Below, piece by piece: positions 25,844 to 34,248 of a stretch of 64,000 nucleotides of DNA. Both the position numbers and the translations under genes were made by a program. This DNA comes from Devosia sp. 1566 (GTDB taxonomy: Bacteria; Pseudomonadota; Alphaproteobacteria; Rhizobiales; Devosiaceae). Within the stretch, counting starts at the first letter, position 1, and each line of letters starts with the position of its first letter. Below the pieces are notes generated by a model, which did no database searches, had not been told where the DNA came from, and worked only from the letters and a program-made list of their open reading frames with translations. The stretch spans positions 310,001 to 374,000 of the forward strand of contig NZ_CP034767.1 in the NCBI RefSeq assembly GCF_004005995.1, in the 5' to 3' direction.

Positions 25844-26644
25844 TCAGGGGGCCGCAGGCATGTCGAGGACGGCGACCGTCGAGGTGGTGTCCTCGGGGGC
25901 AGCGCCGAACCACTTTTCGTGCAGCTCGGCAATAAAGCCCTCGCCCTTGAGCGTGGTCAGCACCTCGTTGACTTCGCTAGCCAGCGGATCGTCCTTGTTG
26001 AACATCACCGAGTATTTCTCGCCGGTGACGATGCGCTCGACCACTTTGAACTCTGGCTTGTCCTTGGTGTAGTAAAGCAGGGCCGGAATATCGCTGACAT
26101 AGCCATCGATGCGGCCGGCCTGCAGGTCGAGCATGGCGGGGGTCAGGCCCTCATAGCGGCTGATGCCGGCCAGCCCAAGCTTGTCGGTGTTCTCGGTGGC
26201 ATAGATGTCGCCGGTCGAGGCGGTATCGACGCCAATGGTCTTGCCCTTGAGGTCGGCCGTGCCGGTGATGCCGGAAGCGGCGAGCACGGTCAGCGACTGG
26301 TCGCTGTCGTAATAGGGCTGGGCGAAGGAGACCGATTCCAGGCGCTTGTCGGTGATGGTGATCGAGGAGACCGCCATGTTGATGCGACCAGACTGCACAG
26401 CGGGGAAAAGCCCGTTGAACGGGATGTTCTCGAAGGCAACGGTCTTGCCGAGGCGATTGGCGACTTCGGTGATCAGGTCGATTTCAAAGCCCACGACATT
26501 GCCCGAGGCGTCCTGAAACTCCCAGGGGACATTGCCGATATTGGCGCCAACCGTCAGGTCAGCCGCCTGGCTGGCTCCGGTCAGGCCGCCAAAGGCCAGG
26601 GTTGCGAGCAGTGTAGCGGAGGCGAGAAAACTCTGAAATCTCAT
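25844..26644 (-). CDS. amino-acid ABC transporter substrate-binding protein
   Basis: 266 residues from the ATG at 26644, giving a Sec signal peptide (MRFQSFLASATLLATLAFGG ... ASQAAD). The family-3 solute-binding signature GNVVGFEIDLITEVANRLGK follows, then FENIPFNGLFPAVQSGRIN and ISSITITDKRLESVSFAQPY. Periplasmic receptor for a polar amino acid or analogue. It is divergent from a GntR regulator; the 238-base intergenic region carries triple direct repeats that could be the operator. Confidence 0.9.
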   Translation of the reverse strand: MRFQSFLASATLLATLAFGGLTGASQAADLTVGANIGNVPWEFQDASGNVVGFEIDLITEVANRLGKTVAFENIPFNGLFPAVQSGRINMAVSSITITDKRLESVSFAQPYYDSDQSLTVLAASGITGTADLKGKTIGVDTASTGDIYATENTDKLGLAGISRYEGLTPAMLDLQAGRIDGYVSDIPALLYYTKDKPEFKVVERIVTGEKYSVMFNKDDPLASEVNEVLTTLKGEGFIAELHEKWFGAAPEDTTSTVAVLDMPAAP

Positions 26645-26734
26645 CGTGTATCCCCTTCTAAGGCGCCGATGGCGCTGGCATGTGTTGCAGTCACGATCCA
26701 CTAGTGTACGGCAGGCCATGCCCACTCGCATGCT

Positions 26735-26761
26735 GGTCTGGCCGGTCTGACCGGTCTAACT
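26735..26761. promoter_or_regulatory. three tandem 9-bp repeats, candidate GntR operator
   Basis: GGTCTGGCC, GGTCTGACC and GGTCTAACT follow each other without a gap in the divergent region between the binding-protein gene and the GntR gene. The middle unit is a near palindrome (GGT-CTG-ACC) that fits the NGT-N3-ACN half-site layout of FadR-subfamily operators. Likely the binding site of the adjacent regulator for both units; not shown experimentally. Confidence 0.45.
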
Positions 26762-26882
26762 TGGCGTCGATTTTTGGGCAAGATTGAATCTGTGCTTATT
26801 CGGTGATCATTGCTGGTGACGGGGCCCGACCCGCGCGCTAACGGTTGATCCACCAGCGAGTGCCCAATAGGTTCGGGGGAGT

Positions 26883-27599
26883 ATGGCTCGGTCAAATGTC
26901 ACCAGCGCTGCGGCCCAAAAGCTGCAGGAGATGATCCAGACGGGTCAGTTGCAGCCCGATCAGCAACTGCCCTCGCAGCTGGAGCTGTCGCGCCAGCTCG
27001 GCATTTCGCGCGCCTCCCTGCGCGAAACCATCTCCATGCTCGAGACCTTGGGGTTTTTGCGCATCGAGCCGGGGCGGGGCACCTTTATTGCCAGCACCAC
27101 TCCCAGCGGCAGCGGCCAACTCGCCCCCCGGGGTTTAAGTGGACGCCATGACAAGCAGGATATCTACCAGACCCGCCTTTATCTCGAGAGCCTCGTGGTC
27201 AATCTCGTCGCGCCGGGCATCACCCAGGCCACGGTGGCCCGCCTCAACGAGCATACGACGCTGATGTGCGCCGCCTGGGATCGCAATGATCTTGTCGGCG
27301 TCGTCGACCATGACCGCGATTTCCACCACGCCATCTGGGCTGTTTGTCCCAACAAGCTGCTGCTCGACCTCTGCATGAGCGTTGCCGATGAATTTGCCGC
27401 CACCCGCAGCTATCCCCTGCCGGCGACGCGGCCGCAGCGCTTCGCCGAATCCGCCAACGAGCATTTCGCCCTGGTGGATGCCCTGTCCCGGCATGACGGC
27501 GACCGGGCCACCGCGATCATGCAAACCCATATCCGCAACACCGCCGCCGCGGCCGGCATCGCGCTGACGCCGTTGCCGACGCCCGCCCCTTTGCCCTAA
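26883..27599 (+). CDS. GntR family transcriptional regulator (FadR/FCD type)
   Basis: 238 residues. The N-terminal winged helix has QTGQLQPDQQLPSQLELSRQ and LGISRASLRETISMLETLGF, ending RIEPGRGTFIAS. The C-terminal FCD-type helical ligand domain includes the DHDRDFHHAIWAVCPNKLLL segment with the usual metal-ligand Asp/His spacing and a final ATAIMQTHIRN. It heads the unit with the hydantoinase gene (20 bases downstream) and is divergent from the amino-acid ABC importer, so it probably controls both. Confidence 0.88.
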   Translation: MARSNVTSAAAQKLQEMIQTGQLQPDQQLPSQLELSRQLGISRASLRETISMLETLGFLRIEPGRGTFIASTTPSGSGQLAPRGLSGRHDKQDIYQTRLYLESLVVNLVAPGITQATVARLNEHTTLMCAAWDRNDLVGVVDHDRDFHHAIWAVCPNKLLLDLCMSVADEFAATRSYPLPATRPQRFAESANEHFALVDALSRHDGDRATAIMQTHIRNTAAAAGIALTPLPTPAPLP

Positions 27600-27619
27600 C
27601 CGTGCCGAAAGAGCCTGCC

Positions 27620-29044
27620 ATGACCCATTACGACTTGATCATTCACGGCGGCCTTGTCGTCAACGCCGACGGCCAGCAGCGCTGTGACATCGGCATTCGC
27701 GACGGGGTGATCGCGGCGCTCGGCACCGATCTGGGTACCGCGAGCGAGCAGATCGATGCCACCGGCAAGATCGTCGTGCCCGGCGGTATCGACAGCCATG
27801 TCCATATCGCCCAGCCCTCGGGCGATGGCTCGGTCATGGCCGATGATTTTGCCAGCGGCACGCTGTCGGCTGTGTGCGGGGGCACGACGACGGTGCTGCC
27901 CTTCTGCCTGCAGCAAAAGGGCCAGTCGCTGCGCGAAGTGCTCAAGGACTATCATGCTCAGGCCGAGGGCAATTGCCACGCCGATGTGAGCTTTCACCTT
28001 ATCATCACCGACCCCACGCCCAATGTACTGGGCCAGGAACTGCCGGCGCTGGTGGAAGAGGGCTATACTTCGTTCAAGGTATTTTTGACCTATGAAGGCA
28101 TGCGCCTTTATGACGACGAAGTGCTCGCCACCATGGATTGCGCGCGCGAAACCGGCGCGCTGATGATGGTGCATTGCGAAAACGAGGACGCGATCCGCTA
28201 CCTCATCGGCAAGCATGAGGCGCAGGCCAAGTTCGAGCCCAAATACCACGCCACGACCCGGCCGCAGGTGGTGGAGCGCGAAGCCACGCACCGCGCCATT
28301 TCGCTGGCCGAGGTGGTGGATGTTCCGGTGGTGATCGTGCATGTCTCCAATGGCCCGGCGATGCGCGAAATTCGCGCGGCCAAGGAACGTGGCCGGGCGG
28401 TGGTGGGCGAAACCTGCCCGCAATATCTGGTGCTGACCGCCGACGATCTCGATCTCGCCGATTGGGAAGGCGCCAAATTCGTGTGCTCGCCGCCCCCGCG
28501 CGATACCCAGAGCCAGGCCGATTGCTGGGAAGGCATCGAAACCGGGGTGTTCGACATCTTCTCGTCCGATCACTGCCCGTTCCGCTATGACGATCCCAAT
28601 GGCAAGCTGAGCGCTGCCGGCCAGCAAAGCTTTCGCTATATTCCCAATGGCATTCCGGGCGTGGAAACGCGGCTGCCGATCCTCTTTTCTGAGGGCGTCG
28701 CCAAAGGGCGGATCGACCTCGAGCGCTTTGTGGCGCTGAGCTCCACCAACCATGCCAAGCTCTATGGGCTTTATCCCCAAAAGGGCGTGATCGCCGTGGG
28801 CTCGGACGCCGATATCGTCATCTGGGACGCAGGCAAGAGCGCCCCGATCGAGCAGGCGCGGCTCCACCATGGCGCCGATTACACGCCCTATGAGGGCCTG
28901 CACATCAATGGCTGGCCGGTGCTGTCCATGCTGCGCGGCGTCGTCGTGATGGCCGATGGCGAGCCCACCGGCGCCGCGCCCGCCGGCCAGCATCTGGCGC
29001 GCGCCCGCTCGCCGCTGGTGGCGGTGGCCCAGGCCCAGCTCTGA
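27620..29044 (+). CDS. hydA: dihydropyrimidinase / D-hydantoinase
   Basis: 474 residues, the usual length. The amidohydrolase metal ligands are in place: SHVHIAQP (His60, His62), carbamylated lysine in TSFKVFLTYEG, MMVHCENED, VIVHVSNGP, and SSDHCPFRYDD. It opens dihydropyrimidine or hydantoin rings to N-carbamoyl amino acids. Neither a carbamoylase nor dihydropyrimidine dehydrogenase is adjacent, so a 5-substituted hydantoin or another cyclic amide is possible. Its partners here are a GntR regulator and, divergently, an amino-acid importer and class V PLP enzyme. The ATG at 27620 gives the standard MTHYDLIIHGGLVV start. Confidence 0.88.
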   Translation: MTHYDLIIHGGLVVNADGQQRCDIGIRDGVIAALGTDLGTASEQIDATGKIVVPGGIDSHVHIAQPSGDGSVMADDFASGTLSAVCGGTTTVLPFCLQQKGQSLREVLKDYHAQAEGNCHADVSFHLIITDPTPNVLGQELPALVEEGYTSFKVFLTYEGMRLYDDEVLATMDCARETGALMMVHCENEDAIRYLIGKHEAQAKFEPKYHATTRPQVVEREATHRAISLAEVVDVPVVIVHVSNGPAMREIRAAKERGRAVVGETCPQYLVLTADDLDLADWEGAKFVCSPPPRDTQSQADCWEGIETGVFDIFSSDHCPFRYDDPNGKLSAAGQQSFRYIPNGIPGVETRLPILFSEGVAKGRIDLERFVALSSTNHAKLYGLYPQKGVIAVGSDADIVIWDAGKSAPIEQARLHHGADYTPYEGLHINGWPVLSMLRGVVVMADGEPTGAAPAGQHLARARSPLVAVAQAQL

Positions 29045-29045
29045 G

Positions 29046-29080
29046 CTTGCCGCAGGGCAAGGTGCCGCAGCGTGCGGCAC
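29046..29080. repeat. two adjacent hairpins after the hydantoinase gene
   Basis: CTTGCC/GGCAAG (29046-29061) is followed immediately by GTGCCGCA/TGCGGCAC (29062-29069 with 29073-29080). Both are perfect. No T-tract follows, so intrinsic termination is uncertain; they may stabilise the 3' end of the mRNA. Confidence 0.4.
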
Positions 29081-29120
29081 GGATTGCTGCGGGCGGGCAC
29101 AGTCTGGTATTCTTGGCGCC

Positions 29121-29726
29121 ATGAAACTTACGGATCCATACGCCACCCTGGGCGTACCCCGCGCGGCCGACGCCAAGGCGATCAAGACTGCTTACCGGCA
29201 AAGCGTGCGCGTCGCCCATCCCGATCGGGGGGGCGATGCTGCCCATTTCATCGCCGTGGTGCAGGCCTTTGGCATCTTGTCCAATCCTGTGGCCAAGCGC
29301 TTGTTTGATGAAACCGGCGAGATCGACGAGGCCGGTGTTCGCGATTATCGGCAGGAAGTCGTTGTCGTTCTGGCCGATATGTTTGATTCGGCCGTCAGCA
29401 CCGCCCTGGGGCTGGCGCTGCCGCTCAATCGCGTCGATTTCATCGAGCAGATGAGCTCGGTGGTCAAGGCGCAGATCGGGGAAGCCGAACAGAAGCGCAA
29501 AAGCACCGATGCCGAAATCAAGGCGCTCGAAGACCTGCGCTCGCGCATCAAGCGGCGCGATGGTGCGGTCAATCTCTTTGTCGATCGGCTCAACGAGCAG
29601 ATCAAGACCAAGCTCGGTGCGCACCGCGCGGCGCTGCACCGGCTGTCGCTGCTCGAAACCGCCGCTTCGGAACTCGCCAATTACGACTCCGAAGTGGAGC
29701 TGTTTTCCGCCCTCGACGTGGCCTAG
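29121..29726 (+). CDS. J-domain (DnaJ-like) protein
   Basis: 201 residues. The N-terminal J domain (DPYATLGVPRAADAKAIKTA) holds the HPD motif in VAHPDRGGD, then FGILSNPVAKRLFDETGE. The remaining two thirds is helical and likely coiled coil (AEQKRKSTDAEIKALEDL), without zinc-finger or C-terminal substrate-binding domains. It would recruit DnaK to a specific client. The ATG at 29121 begins the J domain and no longer start is needed. It converges on the tannase-like gene, the two stop codons overlapping by 4 bases. Confidence 0.8.
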   Translation: MKLTDPYATLGVPRAADAKAIKTAYRQSVRVAHPDRGGDAAHFIAVVQAFGILSNPVAKRLFDETGEIDEAGVRDYRQEVVVVLADMFDSAVSTALGLALPLNRVDFIEQMSSVVKAQIGEAEQKRKSTDAEIKALEDLRSRIKRRDGAVNLFVDRLNEQIKTKLGAHRAALHRLSLLETAASELANYDSEVELFSALDVA

Positions 29727-31354
29727 GCCACGCCGATTGCCGAAGCCTGGGTGCCCCCGCCGGGCGGCTTGGCTGGCGGGCTGAACGGCGGATAGCCGGT
29801 GATCACCCCGATCCAGTCGATAAAGGCGTCGGCGTCCTCATTGGCACCATGCCCGGCATCCCAATACATCGCCGTGTCCACGTCATCGCCCAGCTTTTGC
29901 GCCGCGGCGGTGAGATTGCCCACCACGGTGAGCGCTGTATCAGTGTCCTTGGCGCCAACGCGGAACCACCAGAATTTCGCGCGGGTCGGATTGGCCTCGC
30001 GCAGGAACGGCATGGGGTTCATCTGGACGACCTTGCCGGGAATATCGAGCGCGAGTTCGGCATTGGGGTCACCCATCGCCTCGCGCAGGCTAAAGGCGGT
30101 GAAGTGGCGCGCCTCGGTTTGATCGATCCCGAACAGGTTGTTTTCGGGGGTGGAGAGATCGAGCGCGTCAAAGGCCGGCACGCCCTTGCGGCGGGCGCCG
30201 ACATGCTCGAGGAACTCTTCCCAGGTGAAATCAGCCTTGCCACCTGACCAGGCGATGTTGGGATTGGCGGCGAGATAGCTTTCCCGGTCCGTAGGCGAGA
30301 GACCGGCGAGATAAGCCGTGGCCGCCGGGGCCAAGTAAGTCTGCACCAGGTAATCGCCATAGGTACGCGTGGTGAGCGGCCCGAAATCGCCCAAACCTTG
30401 CAGCCCGAGCGAGGCCTGGTAACCCTCGAACAAGCCCGCCAGCGCACTCGACAGCTTGCTGTCCACCAGCGACCCCGAGGGCAGGGGATTTTGACCCCAG
30501 TTCCACTCATAGGCCATATCGGCATGTTCAAGATCGGTGATGGGGCACCAGGCGCCTGAGGCAAACATCACGTCGCTCCCTTCGGCGGCCCCCAGTTCCG
30601 CCAGCGCATCGGCATAAATGGCGTTATCGCCCGAAGCGCCGAGCAGCGCGGAAAGCGCCCCGCCGGCGCTGACGCCCGAGGACACCATCAATTTGGTGTT
30701 GCCCGGCACCCGGCCGGCATTGGCGCTGATATAGCGCGCCGCGGCCTTGAGATCGACAATGGGGGCGGGCGCGACGCCGATGTAATCGCCATTGCTGTTG
30801 GTCAGGGTGCGCCCACGCGCGCCCGGCTCCACCACCACATAGCCGGCGGCAAGTGCCAGCTTGGCATTGCTGACGCGTTGGCCGCGGTCGAGCATGGCAT
30901 TGCCACCGCTTTCCACCTGCGCGCCGCCGGGAGTACCACCCGGAATGCCGCCTGGTGCCGCGCCGGGAGGCAGGCCCATGGGCGGGCTGTCATCGATGCC
31001 ATTAGCATTGGCCACCGAGGAGGGCATGTAGCCACCCACGCTGTTGGCAAAGAGGATCGGCGCCTGGGACGCATCCACCGCCTGCCCATCAATGCGGATC
31101 GGCACCGAGACATTGAGGCATTGATAGGTAACGTCCACGGGCCGGGCCACATAGGGAATGGCCTTGTAGAAATGGTACACCACCTCGCGGTCGCCCGCGG
31201 CGGTGGTGATCGTGGTCGTCAGCTCGGTGAACGCCTCGGGATCGAACTGCAGGTTCGCATCCCCCTCCTGCGCCCAGGAGCGGCCGGAAAGGGCCGCCAT
31301 GCTCACCGCCAGCCCGGCTCCAAGCCCAAGCTTCATCGCCTCTCTGCGCTGCAT
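29723..31354 (-). CDS. exported alpha/beta-hydrolase, subtype-B tannase-like
   Basis: 543 residues with a Tat/Sec-type signal (QRREAMKLGLGAGLAVSMAA, cleavage near SWAQ). The nucleophile elbow is VSSGVSAGGALSALLGASGD (GVSAG), preceded by ARYISANAGRVPGNTK. A likely catalytic histidine lies in YWDAGHGANEDADAFIDW near the C-terminus. A Gly/Pro-rich insertion (PPMGLPPGAAPGGIPGG) precedes the core. The layout matches subtype-B tannase/feruloyl-esterase-like hydrolases, which act on aromatic esters; the substrate here is not known. It fits loosely with the aromatic degradation genes at the left end. AGGA ribosome-binding site before the ATG. Confidence 0.65.
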   Translation of the reverse strand: MQRREAMKLGLGAGLAVSMAALSGRSWAQEGDANLQFDPEAFTELTTTITTAAGDREVVYHFYKAIPYVARPVDVTYQCLNVSVPIRIDGQAVDASQAPILFANSVGGYMPSSVANANGIDDSPPMGLPPGAAPGGIPGGTPGGAQVESGGNAMLDRGQRVSNAKLALAAGYVVVEPGARGRTLTNSNGDYIGVAPAPIVDLKAAARYISANAGRVPGNTKLMVSSGVSAGGALSALLGASGDNAIYADALAELGAAEGSDVMFASGAWCPITDLEHADMAYEWNWGQNPLPSGSLVDSKLSSALAGLFEGYQASLGLQGLGDFGPLTTRTYGDYLVQTYLAPAATAYLAGLSPTDRESYLAANPNIAWSGGKADFTWEEFLEHVGARRKGVPAFDALDLSTPENNLFGIDQTEARHFTAFSLREAMGDPNAELALDIPGKVVQMNPMPFLREANPTRAKFWWFRVGAKDTDTALTVVGNLTAAAQKLGDDVDTAMYWDAGHGANEDADAFIDWIGVITGYPPFSPPAKPPGGGTQASAIGVA

Positions 31355-31472
31355 TTCCTGTCTCCAGCATAGGGTGGTGGAGAAGTAGATTCCTGCTGGG
31401 CCTGGCTCGCCAGTTAAGGTTCGGCAATCCAGATTACGATGCAGACAGCTTGGTAAGGCAACGGCGTGGGCG

Positions 31473-31799
31473 CTAGTTCAGCAGGTGCAGTTCGGCCGCT
31501 GCGGCATTGGCCTCGTCCATGGAGGCGTCCAGCGTTGCCTTGAGAATGCGCAGTTCAGCCTTCAAACGCGGCGACAGGTTCAGCCCCTGCCATTCGCTCA
31601 GCTTCTGCTGCCATTCGGCAACTTCGACGATCAGCTTGCGCGCGCGCTCCGCGGTTTCGGGATTGGTCTGCACCGCGGCTCGCTCGGCATTTTCGGCCAG
31701 CTCAACCAGTTCGACGGTGCTGATGACCCATTCCGGCAAGGCAGTACGAACGGTCTCGATCTGCGAGACCACCTGGTCGTCAGCTGGATAATGCTGCAT
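31473..31799 (-). CDS. small helical hypothetical protein
   Basis: 108 residues, all-helical and acidic (QIETVRTALPEWVISTVELV ... AERARKLIVEVAEWQQKLSE). No family recognised. The start at 31799 is favoured over the longer ORF because AGGA lies 9 bases upstream and the N-terminal extension has no plausible composition. Short coding length lowers confidence. Confidence 0.5.
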   Translation of the reverse strand: MQHYPADDQVVSQIETVRTALPEWVISTVELVELAENAERAAVQTNPETAERARKLIVEVAEWQQKLSEWQGLNLSPRLKAELRILKATLDASMDEANAAAAELHLLN

Positions 31800-31987
31800 G
31801 GGGAGTGTTCCTGCCGGAAGCGGCACGAATGCGTGCACTACGGGCTTTAGGTTCAACCCTCGGGGACCGCAATGGTTGCCCCTGCGTGACAATACCGCAC
31901 AATAAGGGAACTTCAGCGGCACTTGCCCGCCACAAAGCTGGCGCGGGCAGGTGCAATCTGATCAAACCATCAGGGAACGGAGGCGAC

Positions 31988-32986
31988 ATGCCATTTAGCG
32001 ACCACAGCCACCCCCTTTGGGAGGTGAACAACCTCAAACGTGCCCTGCATGCCGCGGGCGTCGCTTTGTGGTCCTGGAATGTCACCAGCGACGCCTTCGC
32101 CATGGATGAGCAAGCCTTTGTCCTGTGGGGGCTGCCGCCCACCAGCAAGGTGAGCTTTGAGGATCTGTCCTCGCGCATCCATCCGGCAGATCGCGATCGC
32201 GTCCGCGCCGCCTTCACCGCGACAAGGGCGATGGTCGGCGCCTATGAAATCGACTTCCGCATCTTGCTGGGCCAGGAGATCCGCTGGGTCTCGGCCCGTG
32301 GCCTCGGCAATGACGAAGGCATGCATGGCGACTTCATGTCGGGTGTGTTTCTCGATGTAACCGGGCGCAAGCAGGCCGAGGAGGGCCATGAGTTGCTGGC
32401 CGGCGAGATGAGCCACCGGGTCAAGAACCTGCTTGCCATTGCGGCGGGGCTTACGCATCTGACCTCGCGCTCCACCACCACCGTCGCCGATATGGCGCGC
32501 GAGCTCACCCAACGCTTGTCTGCGCTCGGGCGCGCCCATGACGTGGTTCGCCCGCTGCCGGGCAACCAGGGCCGGGCTGCCCTGCTGGGCGATCTGATCG
32601 CGGTGCTGCTGGCGCCCTATGACGATTCCGGCGCCTTTAGCGGGCGCATTCGCGTGGCGGTGCCGCGCATGGGCATCGGCGAGCAATCCGCCACCACCCT
32701 GGCGTTGGTGGTGCACGAGCTGGCCACCAATTCCCTCAAATACGGCGCACTTTCGGTTGAAGCCGGCATGCTCGACATTTCGGGCAGCTCCACTGACAAG
32801 GAAGTCACCCTTGCCTGGACCGAGCGCGGCGGCCCACCCGTCAGCCCGCCCAGCCGCGAAGGCTATGGCAGCCAGCTGATCCGGCGCAGTGTTGCGGGCC
32901 AGCTTGGCGGCGCCATTCATATCGACTGGTCCGAGGAAGGCATCATCGTGACCATCACCCTGGACGCCGAACGCCTGGCGAGCTGA
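31988..32986 (+). CDS. PAS-domain HWE-family sensor histidine kinase
   Basis: 332 residues. A PAS domain (about 20-128, with HPADRDRVRAAF and IRWVSARG) precedes the kinase core. The phosphoacceptor is His143 in GEMSHRVKNLLAI, and the ATP-binding half has VVHELATNSLKYGALS and GYGSQLIRRSVAGQLGG, as in HWE/HisKA_2 kinases of Rhizobiales. It has no membrane segments, so it senses a cytoplasmic signal such as light, redox state or a small molecule. No response regulator is adjacent; such orphan kinases often feed the PhyR general-stress pathway. The ATG at 31988 has a GGAGG ribosome-binding site. Confidence 0.8.
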   Translation: MPFSDHSHPLWEVNNLKRALHAAGVALWSWNVTSDAFAMDEQAFVLWGLPPTSKVSFEDLSSRIHPADRDRVRAAFTATRAMVGAYEIDFRILLGQEIRWVSARGLGNDEGMHGDFMSGVFLDVTGRKQAEEGHELLAGEMSHRVKNLLAIAAGLTHLTSRSTTTVADMARELTQRLSALGRAHDVVRPLPGNQGRAALLGDLIAVLLAPYDDSGAFSGRIRVAVPRMGIGEQSATTLALVVHELATNSLKYGALSVEAGMLDISGSSTDKEVTLAWTERGGPPVSPPSREGYGSQLIRRSVAGQLGGAIHIDWSEEGIIVTITLDAERLAS

Positions 32987-33062
32987 CCGCCCCACCCGGG
33001 GCTCGTCGCCCCGGTTCACCCGTCCGATCTGGCGGCTGGCGGACTAGCGCCTTGCCGCGGCC

Positions 33063-33368
33063 TCAGAAATCAAAGATCTCGCCTAAAAAGCCCTCGCGCT
33101 TTTTCTTGGGGCGGTAGCCGCGGTCATCGTCGCTATAACGCTGCTGCTGCTCGCGACGGTCATCATCGCCATAGCGGTGCTGCTGGCCGCGCGGCGCGTC
33201 ATAGGGCTGCTGCGGCGTTGGCACCACGGGTTGTGGCGCTGCGCGCTCGATGATCTTGTCGAGTTCACCGCGATCAAGCCACACACCCCGGCATTGCGGG
33301 CAATAATCGATCTCGATCCCCTGGCGTTCGCTCATCACCAGTTCGGTGTTATCGATGGGGCACTTCAT
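33063..33368 (-). CDS. zf-TFIIB-type zinc ribbon protein
   Basis: 101 residues. An N-terminal zinc ribbon MKCPIDNTEL ... DYCPQCRGVWLDRGELDKII (CPxxN and CPQC pairs; the first pair has only one visible cysteine) is followed by a Gln/Asp/Arg-rich disordered tail ending KKKREGFLGEIFDF. Such zf-TFIIB proteins are common and of unknown function. The chosen ATG has a CAGGAGA ribosome-binding site; the overlapping longer ORF is not real. Confidence 0.7.
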   Translation of the reverse strand: MKCPIDNTELVMSERQGIEIDYCPQCRGVWLDRGELDKIIERAAPQPVVPTPQQPYDAPRGQQHRYGDDDRREQQQRYSDDDRGYRPKKKREGFLGEIFDF

Positions 33369-33486
33369 GGGCGTCTCCTGCGCGCTAAACCCCTCAGATG
33401 GGGAGCGCGTCCCCGACTTGCCAGAGACTATCTTGCCGAGGAGCGCACGTGTCGCAGCCAAGCCGTCCCCGGACCTGCCGAAATGC

Positions 33487-33561
33487 TGGAGGCCTCGCCC
33501 TGGAGTTGAACCAAGGATGTGAGGAGTTGCAATCCCCCGCGTGTCGCTCCGCCACGAGGCC
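33487..33561 (-). tRNA. tRNA-Cys(GCA)-like gene with non-canonical D and T arms
   Basis: Read on the minus strand: a perfect 7-bp acceptor GGCCTCG/CGAGGCC with discriminator T and encoded CCA; T8, G9, G10 and A14 in place; a 5-bp anticodon stem GGGGA/TCCTC with loop TTGCAAC (anticodon GCA, Cys); and a T loop TTCAACT. Two oddities: the D loop lacks the conserved GG pair and is shorter than in ordinary tRNA-Cys, and the T arm has one extra C-G pair (CCTTGG/CCAGGG), making a 13-bp acceptor-T stack. The variable loop is short, so it is not a selenocysteine tRNA. It may be a divergent second tRNA-Cys or a decaying copy. The flanks 33369-33486 and 33562-33840 hold nothing else I can support. Confidence 0.55.
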
Positions 33562-33840
33562 AGCAACCTGCATAGCAAGCGCCAAATTACGGCCAAGTAA
33601 ATGCGCAGGGTAAACTGGCGGTTGTTGGCGGGTCCGAGCCTCTCCATCCGGGTGCGCCCGTCCTCCATTGCCCCAGTCCACGCTGCTGGGCAGGACGGGG
33701 GTGCCGAACAATTGCAGCGACCCCATTCCTCTTGTTCCCTCAGCACAATAGCGGCGCTGCGGGCTGGCTCCTGGGCGCGACCCAGCCTAGAAAGGCTGCG
33801 TGCCGCTCCGCGCGGCGCCCAAGAACAACAAGGAAGAGCC

Positions 33841-34194
33841 ATGACTATCGAACGCAAGCATGTCGGCCCCCGCATGAGCCTGGTTGCCATCCACGGCAAT
33901 ACGGTTTTCCTCGCCGGCATCACCGCCGACAAGCGCGGCGGCACTTCGGTCGCCGAGCAGACCACCGAGATCCTCGAGCGCATCGACGCGCTGCTGGCCG
34001 ATGCCGGCACCAGCAAGGAACAGGTCTACAAGGCCACGATCTGGCTGCGCGACATTGCGGCCTTCGATGAAATGAACGCAGTGTGGGACAAGTGGGTCGT
34101 GGCTGGCCACACCCCGGTGCGCGCCACGGTGGAAGCGCGCCTTGCTGCTCCCGACGTGCTGGTGGAAATCCAGGTGGATGCCGCCAAGGCCTAA
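33841..34194 (+). CDS. RidA family protein (YjgF/YER057c/UK114)
   Basis: 117 residues with the RidA fold: SLVAIHGNTVFLAGITAD, AEQTTEILERIDALLADAG, VYKATIWLRDIAAFDEMN, VWDKWVVAGHTPVRATVEAR. The arginine in PVRATVEA corresponds to the carboxylate-binding arginine of the family. This is the short subfamily, a divergent paralogue rather than canonical RidA. It may hydrolyse reactive enamine/imine intermediates or a related amide. The ATG at 33841 has an AAGGAAGAG ribosome-binding site. Convergent with the GntR gene downstream. Confidence 0.82.
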   Translation: MTIERKHVGPRMSLVAIHGNTVFLAGITADKRGGTSVAEQTTEILERIDALLADAGTSKEQVYKATIWLRDIAAFDEMNAVWDKWVVAGHTPVRATVEARLAAPDVLVEIQVDAAKA

Positions 34195-34248
34195 GGCGGC
34201 CCGTTTTTCAGCTCTCGTGCGCCATCGGGTGCGCGAGAGCCATGCGCC

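Noticed and set aside
33487..33561. Selenocysteine tRNA because of the 13-bp acceptor/T stack
   Set aside because: The anticodon is GCA and the variable loop is only about 5 bases; a tRNA-Sec needs UCA and a long variable arm.
34204..34243. Hairpin between RidA and GntR genes as a terminator
   Set aside because: The outer 7-bp stem GCTCTCG/CGAGAGC is real, but no T-tract follows it on either strand.
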